A stretch of DNA of 64,000 bases from Campylobacteraceae bacterium. GTDB lineage: Bacteria; Campylobacterota; Campylobacteria; Campylobacterales; Arcobacteraceae. Positions within the stretch are counted from its first letter, which is position 1, and every line of letters begins with the position of its first letter. The stretch spans positions 124,001-188,000 of the forward strand of contig JABSOM010000006.1 in the NCBI GenBank assembly GCA_013215945.1, written 5' to 3'. The notes beneath the pieces are model-generated. The model was not told where the DNA came from. It did not search any database and saw only the letters and a list, made by a program, of their open reading frames with translations. The translations under genes were made by a program, and so were the position numbers. Of this stretch, positions 10,083 through 19,445 are shown one piece after another.

Positions 10083-10646
10083 TTATACTCTAAGAGAATT
10101 TAAATACGCCTCTAGTTCACAAATACAGCTAGAAAATACAGCTAAGCTTTGAGATTTTTTACCTGTTCCTAAACAACCTTCAAAAGAAGCTACTACAAAA
10201 AGAGCAAGTGATTTACTGTTTTTATGTTGTATTTCTTTATTTTTTATGGCATTTTTCAATACTTCTTCTATAACTTCTTCAAATCTTAAATATACTTTTT
10301 CTAGGGCTGTTTTAAAATCTGCATCTTTGCAAGACAGTTCTTGTACTAAGTTATTTAATTTGCATCCATGGGCTACATCAAACTCTTTTCTGTTTTTAAA
10401 AATAAAAAGAAGTCCCTCAATAATATTATCTTCAAGTTCTAATAAAGTCTCATATTTTTTCATATTATTAGCTAAATTTATGTTTATACTTGCTAATACC
10501 AATTCTTTTTTTGATTTAAAAAAATGGTACATAGAACCCTTGTTCATATTTGCTTTTTTTAGTATTTTGTCAACAGAAGTGGCATGGTAACCATTTAAAT
10601 AAATTTCCTCAAAAGCAATACTAAGAAGTTTTTCTTTGCTGTTCAT
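10083..10646 (-). CDS. TetR/AcrR-family transcriptional repressor
   Basis: A 187-residue regulator with the TetR N-terminal helix-turn-helix at about residues 5-50 (AFEEIYLNGYHATSVDKIL, then NKGSMYHFFKSKKEL, with the usual Y-HF turn). The C-terminal ligand-binding helices contain two cysteines (C95 and C106) in HGCKLNNLVQELSCKD, like YxaF/LmrA-type repressors that sense small electrophiles or drugs. It lies 8 bases after the HTH regulator gene at 10655-11632 and 59 bases before a permease gene that carries palindromic operator candidates. It probably autoregulates and controls the permease and LysE-type exporter downstream. Confidence 0.87.
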   Translation of the reverse strand: MNSKEKLLSIAFEEIYLNGYHATSVDKILKKANMNKGSMYHFFKSKKELVLASININLANNMKKYETLLELEDNIIEGLLFIFKNRKEFDVAHGCKLNNLVQELSCKDADFKTALEKVYLRFEEVIEEVLKNAIKNKEIQHKNSKSLALFVVASFEGCLGTGKKSQSLAVFSSCICELEAYLNSLRV

Positions 10647-10654
10647 GCTTATCC

Positions 10655-11632
10655 TTAATGTCTTTTTTGACCCTCTTTGGGAGGTGTAACTTCTTTTTGC
10701 AAATCATAAGATAAATTATTGAAAAACAATTCCCCATAATCTGTTGTTCTATTAATTGTTTCATAGGCTTGAACCAAAGTATTATTATATCTTAGCGCAT
10801 CTTGTAAGATTTTGATAATTTTAATAGATTCTAAAAAATTCACATGTGAAGGAGCTTCTATAGGGGAGCTGTAATATTTATGCATACGCTCAACTAAGTT
10901 TTTATTTCTTATTTCTATAAAAACAGACTCAATGGGAGATTTGAAAAAGAGTATTTTTTGTTTAACATTAATAGATATATAAGTAGTCTCCATGCCATAT
11001 ATTTTTCTTGAAAAAGAATCAAAAAGAAAGAGTTTTTTATTATAGTTGTTATGAAATAGTTCATATATTAAGTCTAAAATTTTAACTTTTTCTTCTTTTT
11101 TGTAGAAATTTCCAATACTTGCAAAACAAAAACCTAAAATAGATTTAATAGAATACCACTCTGTTGTATCATAATCGTACCTCAGCATTTGTTTGATTCT
11201 TTTTTGTTTTAAGTCTTCAATATCTTTTGAGTTTTTTGTTCTATAAACTTTTTGCACAGCAGTATCTCTGTACATAGGTCCTGGAAATTGTGCCTGTATT
11301 ACAAAACGTCTGTTTTGTTCTATTTCCATAATATAATTTAATCGACCATAATAGTCTTCATCAATAATACGCACTTCTTTTTGTGGAATTTGAGTGATGC
11401 TGCGTACAAACTCGTCATCATTACAACCCTCTTCCCAAATATAATCAGGATATCTAAAAATAGAACATATACTTTTTTTAATTTCTTCTGAGGGTTCTAT
11501 ACTGGTTACCCCATCAATCCAAGACGTTACTGTTCGTCTGTCTTTCTTTATAAGTGAAGAAAACTTTGATATACTCAAATTAGATCGTTTATAAATTTCT
11601 ATGATTTTTTCTATTCCTGATTTTAATGACAT
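10655..11632 (-). CDS. HTH-domain regulator divergent from the methylcitrate operon
   Basis: A 325-residue protein I cannot place in a named family. Residues about 1-60 look like an XRE/Cro-type helix-turn-helix (ISKFSSLIKKDRRTVTSWIDG). The rest is a mixed alpha/beta domain, predicted cytosolic, with no membrane segment, no sigma-54 AAA domain and no IrrE-like metalloprotease motif, so it differs from the known PrpR types (sigma-54 activator, GntR, actinobacterial XRE-DUF955). Its start has AAGGAA seven bases upstream. It is divergent from prpB across 168 bases containing TACATAA inverted repeats. By position it is the best candidate regulator of propionate catabolism here. It shares a transcript direction with the TetR gene (8-base gap). 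Confidence 0.6.
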   Translation of the reverse strand: MSLKSGIEKIIEIYKRSNLSISKFSSLIKKDRRTVTSWIDGVTSIEPSEEIKKSICSIFRYPDYIWEEGCNDDEFVRSITQIPQKEVRIIDEDYYGRLNYIMEIEQNRRFVIQAQFPGPMYRDTAVQKVYRTKNSKDIEDLKQKRIKQMLRYDYDTTEWYSIKSILGFCFASIGNFYKKEEKVKILDLIYELFHNNYNKKLFLFDSFSRKIYGMETTYISINVKQKILFFKSPIESVFIEIRNKNLVERMHKYYSSPIEAPSHVNFLESIKIIKILQDALRYNNTLVQAYETINRTTDYGELFFNNLSYDLQKEVTPPKEGQKRH

Positions 11633-11673
11633 GGGCTTCCTTACAAAAATTATTCAACAGTGTACTATTTTTT

Positions 11674-11713
11674 TACATAAAAACAAATATTGTACATAAA
11701 TTCAAATTATGTA
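11674..11713. promoter_or_regulatory. TACATAA half-sites in the prp divergent promoter
   Basis: Three copies of one half-site lie between the HTH regulator gene and prpB: TACATAA at 11674-11680 and 11693-11699, and its inverse TTATGTA at 11707-11713. The last two form a perfect 7-7-7 inverted repeat. The sites sit nearer the regulator's own start than prpB's, suggesting autoregulation as well as control of prpB, whose probable -10 (TATACT) is at 11769-11774. Ligand and binder are inferred, not shown. Confidence 0.5.
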
Positions 11714-11800
11714 AATAAATTGTGAATGCTCCCTCAATAAATATACATATCTGACAAACAATATCCTGTATACTTTAATACAAGAATAAAAAGGAATCAC

Positions 11801-12679
11801 ATGAGCGCAGGAAAAAAATTTAGAAAAGCCTTAGAAGAAGAAAGTCCCTTACAAATTGTAGGAGCAGTTAATGCATACTCTGCATTACAAGCTACAAAAG
11901 TTGGATACAAAGCTTTATATCTTTCAGGAGCAGGTGTTGCAAACTCATCGTATGGTTTACCTGATTTAGGTATGACTATGTTAGAAGATGTTTGTATTGA
12001 TATTAGAAGAATTACTTCTATTACAGATTTACCTTTATTAGTTGATGCAGATACGGGTTGGGGACATGCTTTTAATATAGTAAGAACCGTACAAGAAATG
12101 ACAAAAGCAGGTGCTGCTGGTATTCATATTGAAGATCAAGTTGCTGCTAAAAGATGTGGTCACAGACCCAATAAAGAACTTGTAAGTACAGAAGAAATGT
12201 GTGATCGTATTAGAGCTGCGGTATCTGGTAAAACAGATCCTGATTTTGTAATCATGGCAAGAACAGATGCACATGCGAGCGAAGGTCAACAAGCAGCAAT
12301 TGAGCGAGCTTTGGCTTATGTTGAAGCAGGTGCAGATATGATTTTTGCAGAAGCTATTCATACACTTAAAGAGTATAAACAATTTACAGATGTAATTAAA
12401 GTTCCAGTTCTTGCAAATATTACTGAATTTGGTTCTACTCCTATGTTCACAACAGAAGAATTAGGAAGTGTCGGTATTTCTATGGTTTTATATCCTTTAT
12501 CAGCATTTCGTGCAATGAACAAAGCTGCTTTAAACGTATACCAAGACTTAAGAGAAAAAGGTACACAACAAGGTACTCTGGAAATTATGCAAACAAGAAT
12601 GGAGCTTTACGATATGTTAGGTTACCATGAATACGAAGAAAAAATGGATTCATTATTTACTGCTGGTAAAGCTAAATAA
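11801..12679 (+). CDS. prpB: Methylisocitrate lyase PrpB
   Basis: Cleaves 2-methylisocitrate to pyruvate and succinate, the last step of the methylcitrate cycle. The 292-residue chain has the isocitrate-lyase superfamily metal site VDADTGWG (aspartates 82 and 84), [11 protein letters not shown] (catalytic cysteine C119 in the KRCGH motif that distinguishes PrpB and AceA from other members) and MARTDAHA. The length and the absence of the AceA insertion favour PrpB. The strong ribosome site AAGGAATCAC supports the start. It opens a four-gene operon and is divergent from an HTH regulator gene. Confidence 0.95.
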   Translation: MSAGKKFRKALEEESPLQIVGAVNAYSALQATKVGYKALYLSGAGVANSSYGLPDLGMTMLEDVCIDIRRITSITDLPLLVDADTGWGHAFNIVRTVQEMTKAGAAGIHIEDQVAAKRCGHRPNKELVSTEEMCDRIRAAVSGKTDPDFVIMARTDAHASEGQQAAIERALAYVEAGADMIFAEAIHTLKEYKQFTDVIKVPVLANITEFGSTPMFTTEELGSVGISMVLYPLSAFRAMNKAALNVYQDLREKGTQQGTLEIMQTRMELYDMLGYHEYEEKMDSLFTAGKAK

Positions 12680-12713
12680 TTTAACAATACAAAAATAATA
12701 CTAAGGAAGAATT

Positions 12714-13862
12714 ATGAGCACTACAGCTACAGGATTTAAACCAAAAAAATCAGTTGCACTTTCTGGAATATCAGCTGGAAATACAGCACTTTGTTCCGTT
12801 GGTAAAACGGGAAATGACTTACATTACAGAGGATATGATATTTTAGAATTTGCTGACAAAGCAGAATTTGAAGAAATTGCCTATTTAATTGTTCATGAAA
12901 AATTGCCAAATCAAGCAGAGTTAGATGCCTACAAAAAAAAACTTAGAGCTTTTAGAGATATTCCAAAGGGTGTAAAAGTTGCTTTAGAGCAATTACCAAA
13001 AGATTGTCATCCAATGGATGTTATGAGAACAGGTTGTTCTGTTCTTGGGGCTCTTGATCAAGAAAATGAAGCACATGATAAAAGTGAAGCTCAAGATATT
13101 ATTAACAGATTAATGGGATCATTTTCATCTATTTTATTATATTGGTACCACTTCGCATATAATGGTAAAAGAATTAATGTAGTTACAAATGATGATACCG
13201 TTGGTGGTCACTTCTTACATTTATTACATGGAAAGAAACCAAAAGAATCATGGGTAAAAGCTATGCATGTATCGTTAATTTTATATGCTGAACATGAGTT
13301 TAATGCTTCAACATTTACAGGGCGTGTAATTGCTGGTACTAATTCTGATATGTTTTCATGTATTACTGGTTCTATTGGAGCTTTACGAGGTCCAAAACAT
13401 GGTGGGGCGAATGAAGTTGCATTTAGAATTCAACAAAGATACACCTCAGCAGATCAAGCAGAAGAAGATATCAAAAAAAGAATGGCGAAAAAAGAAATCA
13501 TTATTGGCTTTGGACATCCTGTTTATACTACAAGCGATCCAAGAAACGTAGTTATTAAAAAAGTTGCTCATGATTTATCGCAAGAAAATGATGATATGGA
13601 CATGTATGATGTTGCTGAGCGAATTGAAACAATTATGTGGGAACAAAAGAAAATGTTCCCAAATCTTGACTGGTTCTCAGCAGTTTCTTATAATCAAATG
13701 GGAATTCCAACTGATATGTTTACTCCTCTTTTTATAATTGCACGAGTAACAGGTTGGGGAGCTCATGTAATTGAGCAAAGAGAAGATGGAAAAATCATTA
13801 GACCCTCAGCTACTTATACAGGACCAGAAGGTTTAAAATTTGTTCCTATTGAAGAGCGATAA
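12714..13862 (+). CDS. prpC: 2-Methylcitrate synthase PrpC
   Basis: Condenses propionyl-CoA with oxaloacetate to 2-methylcitrate. The 382-residue protein is a short citrate-synthase-type enzyme: [10 protein letters not shown] near residue 39, LLHG near 170, GPKHGGANE with catalytic H229, [15 protein letters not shown] with catalytic H268, and a late aspartate-containing NLDWFSAV block. Gene context and the short type I chain without an N-terminal extension favour PrpC over the housekeeping GltA. It follows prpB by 34 bases with an AAGGA ribosome site and precedes acnD after a hairpin. Confidence 0.95.
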   Translation: MSTTATGFKPKKSVALSGISAGNTALCSVGKTGNDLHYRGYDILEFADKAEFEEIAYLIVHEKLPNQAELDAYKKKLRAFRDIPKGVKVALEQLPKDCHPMDVMRTGCSVLGALDQENEAHDKSEAQDIINRLMGSFSSILLYWYHFAYNGKRINVVTNDDTVGGHFLHLLHGKKPKESWVKAMHVSLILYAEHEFNASTFTGRVIAGTNSDMFSCITGSIGALRGPKHGGANEVAFRIQQRYTSADQAEEDIKKRMAKKEIIIGFGHPVYTTSDPRNVVIKKVAHDLSQENDDMDMYDVAERIETIMWEQKKMFPNLDWFSAVSYNQMGIPTDMFTPLFIIARVTGWGAHVIEQREDGKIIRPSATYTGPEGLKFVPIEER

Positions 13863-13906
13863 GAATAAACAATTTTAATACCAAAGTGCCCTATAGGCAA
13901 TCAAAT

Positions 13907-13937
13907 AAGGATGAGTTATGCTCATCCTTTTTAATTT
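13907..13937 (+). terminator. Intra-operon hairpin between prpC and acnD
   Basis: A 9-base-pair perfect stem (AAGGATGAG at 13907-13915, loop TTATG, CTCATCCTT at 13921-13929) is followed by a T-rich run. It has the form of an intrinsic terminator yet sits inside the prp operon, 8-16 bases before the acnD start region, so it may act as a partial terminator that lowers acnD and prpF expression. No internal promoter is obvious. Confidence 0.6.
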
Positions 13938-13944
13938 AAAGTAA

Positions 13945-16548
13945 ATGGATATAAATATGACAAGTGAAAAATATCTTAAAGAATTAGAAGGTTTTAATAC
14001 AAAATATTATGATGTAAAAGCGGCTGTTGAGGATATTACTCCTGGAAGTTTTTCAAAACTTAATTATACATCCAGAGTATTAGCAGAAAACCTTTTACGA
14101 AAATGTCCAAGTGTTGATTTAGAAGATTCTCTAATTCAATTAATCGAAAAAAGAACAGACAAAGATTTCCCTTGGTATCCAAGCCGTGTGGTTACTCATG
14201 ATATTTTAGGTCTTACTGCTTTGGTTGATTTAGCTGGTTTAAGAGAAGCAATAGCAGATAAAGGTGGAGATCCTAAGAAAGTTAATCCTGTTGTTCCAAC
14301 ACAGTTAATTGTGGATCACTCTTTAGCTGTTGAGTGCGGTGGTTTTATTGAAGATGCATTCCAACAAAACAGAGATATTGAAGACAGAAGAAATGCGGAC
14401 CGATTTCATTTTATTAACTGGACGAAAGAAGCTTTTGATAATGTAGATGTAATACCTCCTGGTAATGGAATTATGCATCAAATCAATTTAGAAAAAATGT
14501 CACCAGTAATTCATAATATTGATGGCATTGCCTCACCTGACACATTAGTAGGAACAGATTCTCATACACCTCATGTTGATGCACTTGGAGTTTTTGCTCT
14601 TGGAGTGGGAGGATTAGAGGCCGAGAATGTAATGCTTGGAAATCCTTCTTATATGAGAGTTCCTGAGTTTGTAGGAGTAAATATTGTAGGAGTTCGAGCC
14701 CCTGGAATTACTGCTACAGATATAGCTCTTAATTTAACTTCCTTTCTAAGACAAAATAATGTTATCTCTTCTTATTTAGAATTTTACGGAGAAGGATTAG
14801 AATATTTAAACTTAGGCGATCGTGCGACTATTTCGAATATGACTCCTGAATACGGAGCCAGTGCCGCTATGTTTGCGATTGATGAACAAACCTTAGATTA
14901 TTTAAAATTAACGGGAAGAGAATCTTCACAAGTCAAACTGGTTGAAGCATATGCAAAAGCCAATGGTTTGTGGGCAAGTAGTTTAAAAGATGCTACATAT
15001 GCAAGAGAATTAATTTTTGATTTATCACAAGTAAGCAGATCCTTAGCAGGACCTTCAAAACCACATAAGTTAGTTCCTACTAACACTTTAAAAAAAGAAG
15101 GAATTATAAAAGACTTTACAATTGATGGAAATAAAATGCCCGACGGTGCTATTTTAATCGCAGCAATTACTTCTTGTACCAATACTTCAAATCCAAGAAA
15201 TGTAGTTGCAGCGGGACTTTTAGCAAAAAAAGCAAATGCCTTGGGATTAAAAAGAAAATCATGGGTGAAAACATCACTTGCACCTGGTTCTAAAGTAGTT
15301 GAAACCTATTTAAAAGATGCCAATTTACTTAAAGAATTAGAAAGTTTAGGTTTTGGAATTGTTGGTTTTGCCTGTACTACCTGTAATGGAATGAGCGGCG
15401 CTCTTGATCCATTAATTCAAAAAGAAGCCGTTGATAATGATATTTATACAACAGCCGTATTATCAGGAAATAGAAACTTTGATGGAAGAATTCATCCCTA
15501 TGTAAAAGATGCATTTTTAGCTTCGCCACCTCTTGTTGTAGCCTATGCTTTAGCTGGTACAATTAGGTTTGATATTGAAAATGGTATTTTAGGTAAGGAT
15601 AAAGATGGAAATCCTATTACATTAAATGACTTATGGCCAAGTGATGAAGAAATAGATGCAGTAGTAAAAGAATCTGTTCGTCCAGAAATGTTTGATGAAA
15701 TCTATGATCCAATGTTTGCCAAAAGAATTTTAGGAGATATTGAGATTTCACCTTTTTATAAGTGGAACAGAAAAAGTACTTATATAAATAAACCCCCATA
15801 TTGGGACGATGAATTTATGGGAAAACCAGCCTTGAAAAACATGTTAGCGCTTGGTGTATTTCCTGATAATATAACAACAGATCATTTATCTCCTTCAAAT
15901 GCAATCTTACCTGAAAGTGCTGCAGGAGAGTATTGTTTAAAAATGGGTTTACCTATAAATGATTTAAACTCTTATGCAACACATAGAGGGGATCATTATA
16001 CTGCTCAAAGAGCAACCTTAGCTAATCCAAAACTCTTTAATGAAATGGTTAAAGATGAAAAGGGGCAAACAAAACAAGGCTCTCTTACAACTATAATGCC
16101 AGAAGGTAAAGAGTCAAGAATGTGGGAAGCTATTGAGACGTATATGGAGAGAAAACAGCCTTTAATTATAATAGCTGGTACTAACTATGGTCAAGGGAGC
16201 TCAAGAGATTGGGCTGCAAAAGGCGTTAGATTAGCGGGTGTTGAAGTTTTAATTGCTGAATCAATTGAGAGAATTCACAGAACAAATCTTGTAGGAATGG
16301 GAGTACTTCCATTACAATTTAAAGATGGAGATACCAGACATACTTACAGTATTGTGGGAAGTGAATCCTATGAAGTAAAAGGGGATATTGAAGCAAGAGG
16401 AAGTCTTACTGTTATTATGACAAGAAAGAACGGCGAAGTTATAAATATTCCTGTTATATGTAGACTTGATACATCTGCTGAAGTTGAAGTATATAATGCT
16501 GGTGGGATACTGCAAAAATTTGCTGTTGATTTCGTAGCAAGTAAATAA
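13945..16548 (+). CDS. acnD: 2-Methylcitrate dehydratase, Fe/S-dependent AcnD
   Basis: Aconitase-family enzyme that dehydrates 2-methylcitrate; with PrpF it replaces the cofactor-free PrpD. The 867-residue chain has the aconitase swivel architecture: GTDSHTPHVDALG in the first third, cluster ligands in SCTNTSNPRN (about C412) and FACTTCNG (about C476 and C479), then the C-terminal domain with DHLSPS and GSSRDWAAKG. It is AcnA/AcnD-like in domain order. Context next to prpF identifies it as AcnD. The start may be the ATG at 13945 or the one at 13957, the latter having a better GGAT ribosome site. A terminator-like hairpin precedes the gene. Confidence 0.93.
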   Translation: MDINMTSEKYLKELEGFNTKYYDVKAAVEDITPGSFSKLNYTSRVLAENLLRKCPSVDLEDSLIQLIEKRTDKDFPWYPSRVVTHDILGLTALVDLAGLREAIADKGGDPKKVNPVVPTQLIVDHSLAVECGGFIEDAFQQNRDIEDRRNADRFHFINWTKEAFDNVDVIPPGNGIMHQINLEKMSPVIHNIDGIASPDTLVGTDSHTPHVDALGVFALGVGGLEAENVMLGNPSYMRVPEFVGVNIVGVRAPGITATDIALNLTSFLRQNNVISSYLEFYGEGLEYLNLGDRATISNMTPEYGASAAMFAIDEQTLDYLKLTGRESSQVKLVEAYAKANGLWASSLKDATYARELIFDLSQVSRSLAGPSKPHKLVPTNTLKKEGIIKDFTIDGNKMPDGAILIAAITSCTNTSNPRNVVAAGLLAKKANALGLKRKSWVKTSLAPGSKVVETYLKDANLLKELESLGFGIVGFACTTCNGMSGALDPLIQKEAVDNDIYTTAVLSGNRNFDGRIHPYVKDAFLASPPLVVAYALAGTIRFDIENGILGKDKDGNPITLNDLWPSDEEIDAVVKESVRPEMFDEIYDPMFAKRILGDIEISPFYKWNRKSTYINKPPYWDDEFMGKPALKNMLALGVFPDNITTDHLSPSNAILPESAAGEYCLKMGLPINDLNSYATHRGDHYTAQRATLANPKLFNEMVKDEKGQTKQGSLTTIMPEGKESRMWEAIETYMERKQPLIIIAGTNYGQGSSRDWAAKGVRLAGVEVLIAESIERIHRTNLVGMGVLPLQFKDGDTRHTYSIVGSESYEVKGDIEARGSLTVIMTRKNGEVINIPVICRLDTSAEVEVYNAGGILQKFAVDFVASK

Positions 16549-16561
16549 AACTAATACAAAT

Positions 16562-16657
16562 CTTTTAGGGTAAGGCCCTAAAAGTATTTAGAAGAAATTA
16601 TAAAATTTTTTCTAAATACTTTTACAAAACTAAAACAATAATTCCCTTTAAAAAGGG
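16562..16657 (+). promoter_or_regulatory. Three hairpins in the acnD-prpF leader
   Basis: The 131-base gap contains three inverted repeats: 16562-16570 with 16576-16584 (9 bp), 16580-16593 with 16610-16623 (14 bp perfect) and 16644-16649 with 16652-16657 (6 bp, just before the prpF ribosome site). The first two share bases 16580-16584, so they cannot form together. This could be overlapping terminator/anti-terminator structures or an mRNA-processing site. No ligand or protein is known. Confidence 0.5.
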
Positions 16658-16679
16658 GATATTTTCTAAGGATATTCAA

Positions 16680-17855
16680 ATGGCATATACACCACAATTT
16701 AAAGTAAAAGCTACCTTTATGAGAGGTGGTACTTCAAAAGGTACTTTCTTTAATATCAAAAATCTTCCCAAAGAAGTACAAAAAGATACAAAAAAAAGAG
16801 ATAAACTTCTTCAAAGAATTGTAGGAAGTCCTGATGTATACAAAAAACAAATGGATGGCATGGGAGGTGCAAGTTCTAGTACTTCTAAAGCTATTTTAGT
16901 TGGAAAATCTGAAGTAGAAGGTCATGATGTAGATTATTATTTTTGTCAAGTAGCAATAGATAAAGATTTTGTGGATATGAGCGGAAACTGCGGAAACTTA
17001 AGCTCAGCCGTTGGTCCTTTTGCAATACATGAAGGTTTAGTGCCTAATGTTCCCAAAGATGGTGTTTGTTGTGTAAAAATTTGGCAAGCCAATATCAAAA
17101 AAACTATTCTTTGTTATGTAACAATGGAAAATGGCATGGTAAAAGAAATGGGCGATTATTTTATTGATGGAGTAGCTTTTGCAGCAGAAGAAATAAAACT
17201 TGAATTTGTGGAACCTGTTGATCCAGACGAAAACCTGTTTCCTACAGGAAACGTAGTTGATGATTTAGAAGTTGAAGGAGTAGGAACATTTAAAGCTACT
17301 ATGATAACAGCTGGAATTCCTACTATTTTTGTAAATGCACATGAAATTGGATACAAAGGAACTGAACTTCAAGGGGATATCAACTCTGATAAAAAAGCCC
17401 TAGAAAGATTCGAAAAAATCAGAATTGCAGGCGCTCTTAAAATGGGTCTTATAAAAGATGCAAAAGAAGCCCAAACAAAACAACATACTCCAAAAATTGC
17501 TTTTGTTTCTCCAGCAAAAGATTTTATAACATCAAGTGGAAAAGAAGTAAAAGCTTCTGAAATGGATTTACAAGTACGTGCTTTATCTATGCAACAATTA
17601 CATCATGCAATGATGGGAACAGCGAGTGTTGCCATTGGTGTTGCTGCTTGTATTCAAGGAACGCTTGTTAATATTGCAGCAGGTGGCGGAGAAAAAGATA
17701 CAGTGACTTTTGGTCACCCTTCTGGTGCTATGAAAGTAGGAGCCATTATTAGTAAAAAAAACAATAAATTAATAGTAGAAAAAGCTTCTATGAGTAGAAG
17801 TGCAAGAATCATTATGGACGGTTTTGTGCATGTACCTGCGGACACTTATAAATAA
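16680..17855 (+). CDS. prpF: 2-Methylaconitate cis-trans isomerase PrpF
   Basis: Isomerises the 2-methylaconitate produced by AcnD so that aconitase can hydrate it to 2-methylisocitrate. The 391-residue protein matches PrpF in length and motifs: TFMRGGTSKGTFF at residues 12-24, MDGMGGASSSTSK, the DMSGNCGNLSSAVGPFA block around residue 102 (cysteine near the active site), and the HPSGAMKVGA and SRSARIIMDG blocks near the end. The fold is diaminopimelate-epimerase-like. It has a ribosome site AAGGATATTCAA and lies 131 bases after acnD behind three potential hairpins. It is the last gene of the operon; no prpE or prpD is present in the window. Confidence 0.95.
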   Translation: MAYTPQFKVKATFMRGGTSKGTFFNIKNLPKEVQKDTKKRDKLLQRIVGSPDVYKKQMDGMGGASSSTSKAILVGKSEVEGHDVDYYFCQVAIDKDFVDMSGNCGNLSSAVGPFAIHEGLVPNVPKDGVCCVKIWQANIKKTILCYVTMENGMVKEMGDYFIDGVAFAAEEIKLEFVEPVDPDENLFPTGNVVDDLEVEGVGTFKATMITAGIPTIFVNAHEIGYKGTELQGDINSDKKALERFEKIRIAGALKMGLIKDAKEAQTKQHTPKIAFVSPAKDFITSSGKEVKASEMDLQVRALSMQQLHHAMMGTASVAIGVAACIQGTLVNIAAGGGEKDTVTFGHPSGAMKVGAIISKKNNKLIVEKASMSRSARIIMDGFVHVPADTYK

Positions 17856-17878
17856 AAATAGGTAAAGATGTTAAATGC

Positions 17879-17921
17879 TTTACTTTTATACAAAAAAAGA
17901 TGCACTTTGTATAAAAGTAAA
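17879..17921. terminator. Hairpin between convergent prpF and isochorismatase gene
   Basis: A 16-base perfect inverted repeat (17879-17894 with 17906-17921, 11-base loop) lies between the ends of two converging operons. Both flanks are only moderately T/A-rich, so it may serve either direction. It is the only structure in this 75-base gap. Confidence 0.6.
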
Positions 17922-17930
17922 TAAGCTTGT

Positions 17931-18473
17931 TTATTTTACTAAAGAAGAAATAGTTTTAAAAGCTTCGTGTTTTGAGTGAACAGTTAATTCAAATAATATT
18001 GATTCATAACTTGTAGGAATAACACCTGCTTGAACGAGACGTTCAATTGCCATAATATTATTAAAATCACTTCTTGAAGAAATACAATCTGTAACTAAAA
18101 CAGGCTGAAACCCTTCTTCTAATAAATCTAAACACGTTTGTAAAATACAAACATGTGTTTCAATACCAGCAACTATCACTACTTTTTTATTTGATTTTTT
18201 AAGAGCAGCTAATATAGCTTCATTTTTACAAATTGAAAAACTTACTTTTTCAAAATGAGGTTCATCTTTTACAAGCTCTTTAATAGAAGCAATAGTATCT
18301 CCTAAACCTTTTTTGTACTGTTCATTTATAATAAAAGGAACTTTTAATGCTTGTAAACCTTTTATTAAAATAAGTAAGTTATTCTCAACAGCTTCATGAT
18401 TGCTTACCAAAGGGAATAATTTTTCTTGAACATCAACCAAACAAAACAAACACTCATCTATATTAATTCTCAT
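17931..18473 (-). CDS. Isochorismatase-family cysteine hydrolase
   Basis: A 180-residue YcaC-like cysteine hydrolase of the isochorismatase superfamily. The catalytic triad is visible as D14 in CLVDVQEKL, K76 in FEKVSFS and C109 in AGIETHVCILQT, with the conserved cis-peptide GIETH before the cysteine. Members hydrolyse amides or ethers such as nicotinamide, N-carbamoyl compounds or isochorismate; the substrate cannot be assigned here. It lies 24 bases after hemC at the end of the murI-dnaX-hemC run and is probably co-transcribed, with no obvious functional tie. Confidence 0.82.
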   Translation of the reverse strand: MRINIDECLFCLVDVQEKLFPLVSNHEAVENNLLILIKGLQALKVPFIINEQYKKGLGDTIASIKELVKDEPHFEKVSFSICKNEAILAALKKSNKKVVIVAGIETHVCILQTCLDLLEEGFQPVLVTDCISSRSDFNNIMAIERLVQAGVIPTSYESILFELTVHSKHEAFKTISSLVK

Positions 18474-18497
18474 ATCTACTCCTTAAAATGTATTAAA

Positions 18498-19436
18498 CTA
18501 TTTAAACGCTAATTTCTCTGCTCTTGCCAATAACTCTTTAGCACCTTGTTTTATAAAAAGCTGGGCAAATTCTTCGCCAACTGTACTATAATCATCAATA
18601 GAAGCTATCATTTCTTCTTTTATATATTCACTTCCATCAGGCAAACCAACTATTGCTTCTACATGAATCTTTTCATCTTTTATAAGAGTAGCTTTAACAC
18701 CAATTGGAACTTGACAGCCACCTTCTAGTGTATGAACAAAACTTCTTTCAATAAACGATTCAATATGTGCATTTTTATCATTTAAAACAGAAACCAATTT
18801 TATGATTTCTGGTTCATCAAGCGTTTCTATAGCCAGCGTTGCTTGTCCCATTGAAGGAATCATTAGGCTTGTATCAATAGGTGTAAAATATTTCACTTCA
18901 TCTTGGATACCTAGTTTTTGAACACCTGTTGCTGCTAAAATAATAGCATCGTATTCGCCATTATTTAACTTCTTAATTCGTGTATTTATATTTCCACGTA
19001 AATCTTTTAGTTCAATATCTGGACGTAATAATTTAAGAGCCATTCTTCTTCGCAAAGAGGTAGTTCCAATTACAGCACCTTTAGGTAAATCTTCAATATT
19101 TTTGTATTTATTACTTAATAATGCATCTCTTGGATCATATCTTTTAGAAACAGCAGCCAAAGTCAAACCTTCTTCAAATTGAGTAGGAACATCTTTTAAA
19201 GAATGCACGGCTAAGTCGGCATTTCCTTCTAACATTGCAACTTCAAGTTCTTTAGTAAACAAACCTTTTCCACCAATTTTAGCCAGGGGAACATCAAGAA
19301 TTTTATCGCCTTTGGTTACAAACTCTTGTAAAGTAATTTCCATATCTGGATAATGTTTTAACAACTCAGCTTTTATGTATTCACTTTGCCATAAAGCCAA
19401 TTTACTTCTTCTTGTTGCAATTACTAATTTTTTCAA
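18498..19436 (-). CDS. hemC: Hydroxymethylbilane synthase HemC
   Basis: Polymerises four porphobilinogen units into hydroxymethylbilane for haem and related tetrapyrroles. The 312-residue chain has IATRRSKLALWQ at the N-terminus, the ALHSLKDVP-type motif as AVHSLKDVPT, the arginine-rich GTTSLRRRMALK block, DLRGNINTRIKKL, and the dipyrromethane-cofactor cysteine in EGGCQVPIGV (about residue 241). Length and motifs are normal for the family. It follows dnaX by 9 bases in a leftward run. Confidence 0.96.
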   Translation of the reverse strand: MKKLVIATRRSKLALWQSEYIKAELLKHYPDMEITLQEFVTKGDKILDVPLAKIGGKGLFTKELEVAMLEGNADLAVHSLKDVPTQFEEGLTLAAVSKRYDPRDALLSNKYKNIEDLPKGAVIGTTSLRRRMALKLLRPDIELKDLRGNINTRIKKLNNGEYDAIILAATGVQKLGIQDEVKYFTPIDTSLMIPSMGQATLAIETLDEPEIIKLVSVLNDKNAHIESFIERSFVHTLEGGCQVPIGVKATLIKDEKIHVEAIVGLPDGSEYIKEEMIASIDDYSTVGEEFAQLFIKQGAKELLARAEKLAFK

Positions 19437-19445
19437 TTCTTTACC

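Noticed and set aside
12038-12382. Antisense open frame (114 codons) within prpB
   Set aside because: Opposite strand of a clear, well-conserved enzyme gene; no ribosome site and no family resemblance.
13330-13551. Second-frame open frame within prpC
   Set aside because: Overlaps the catalytic core of prpC in the same strand; no start signal.
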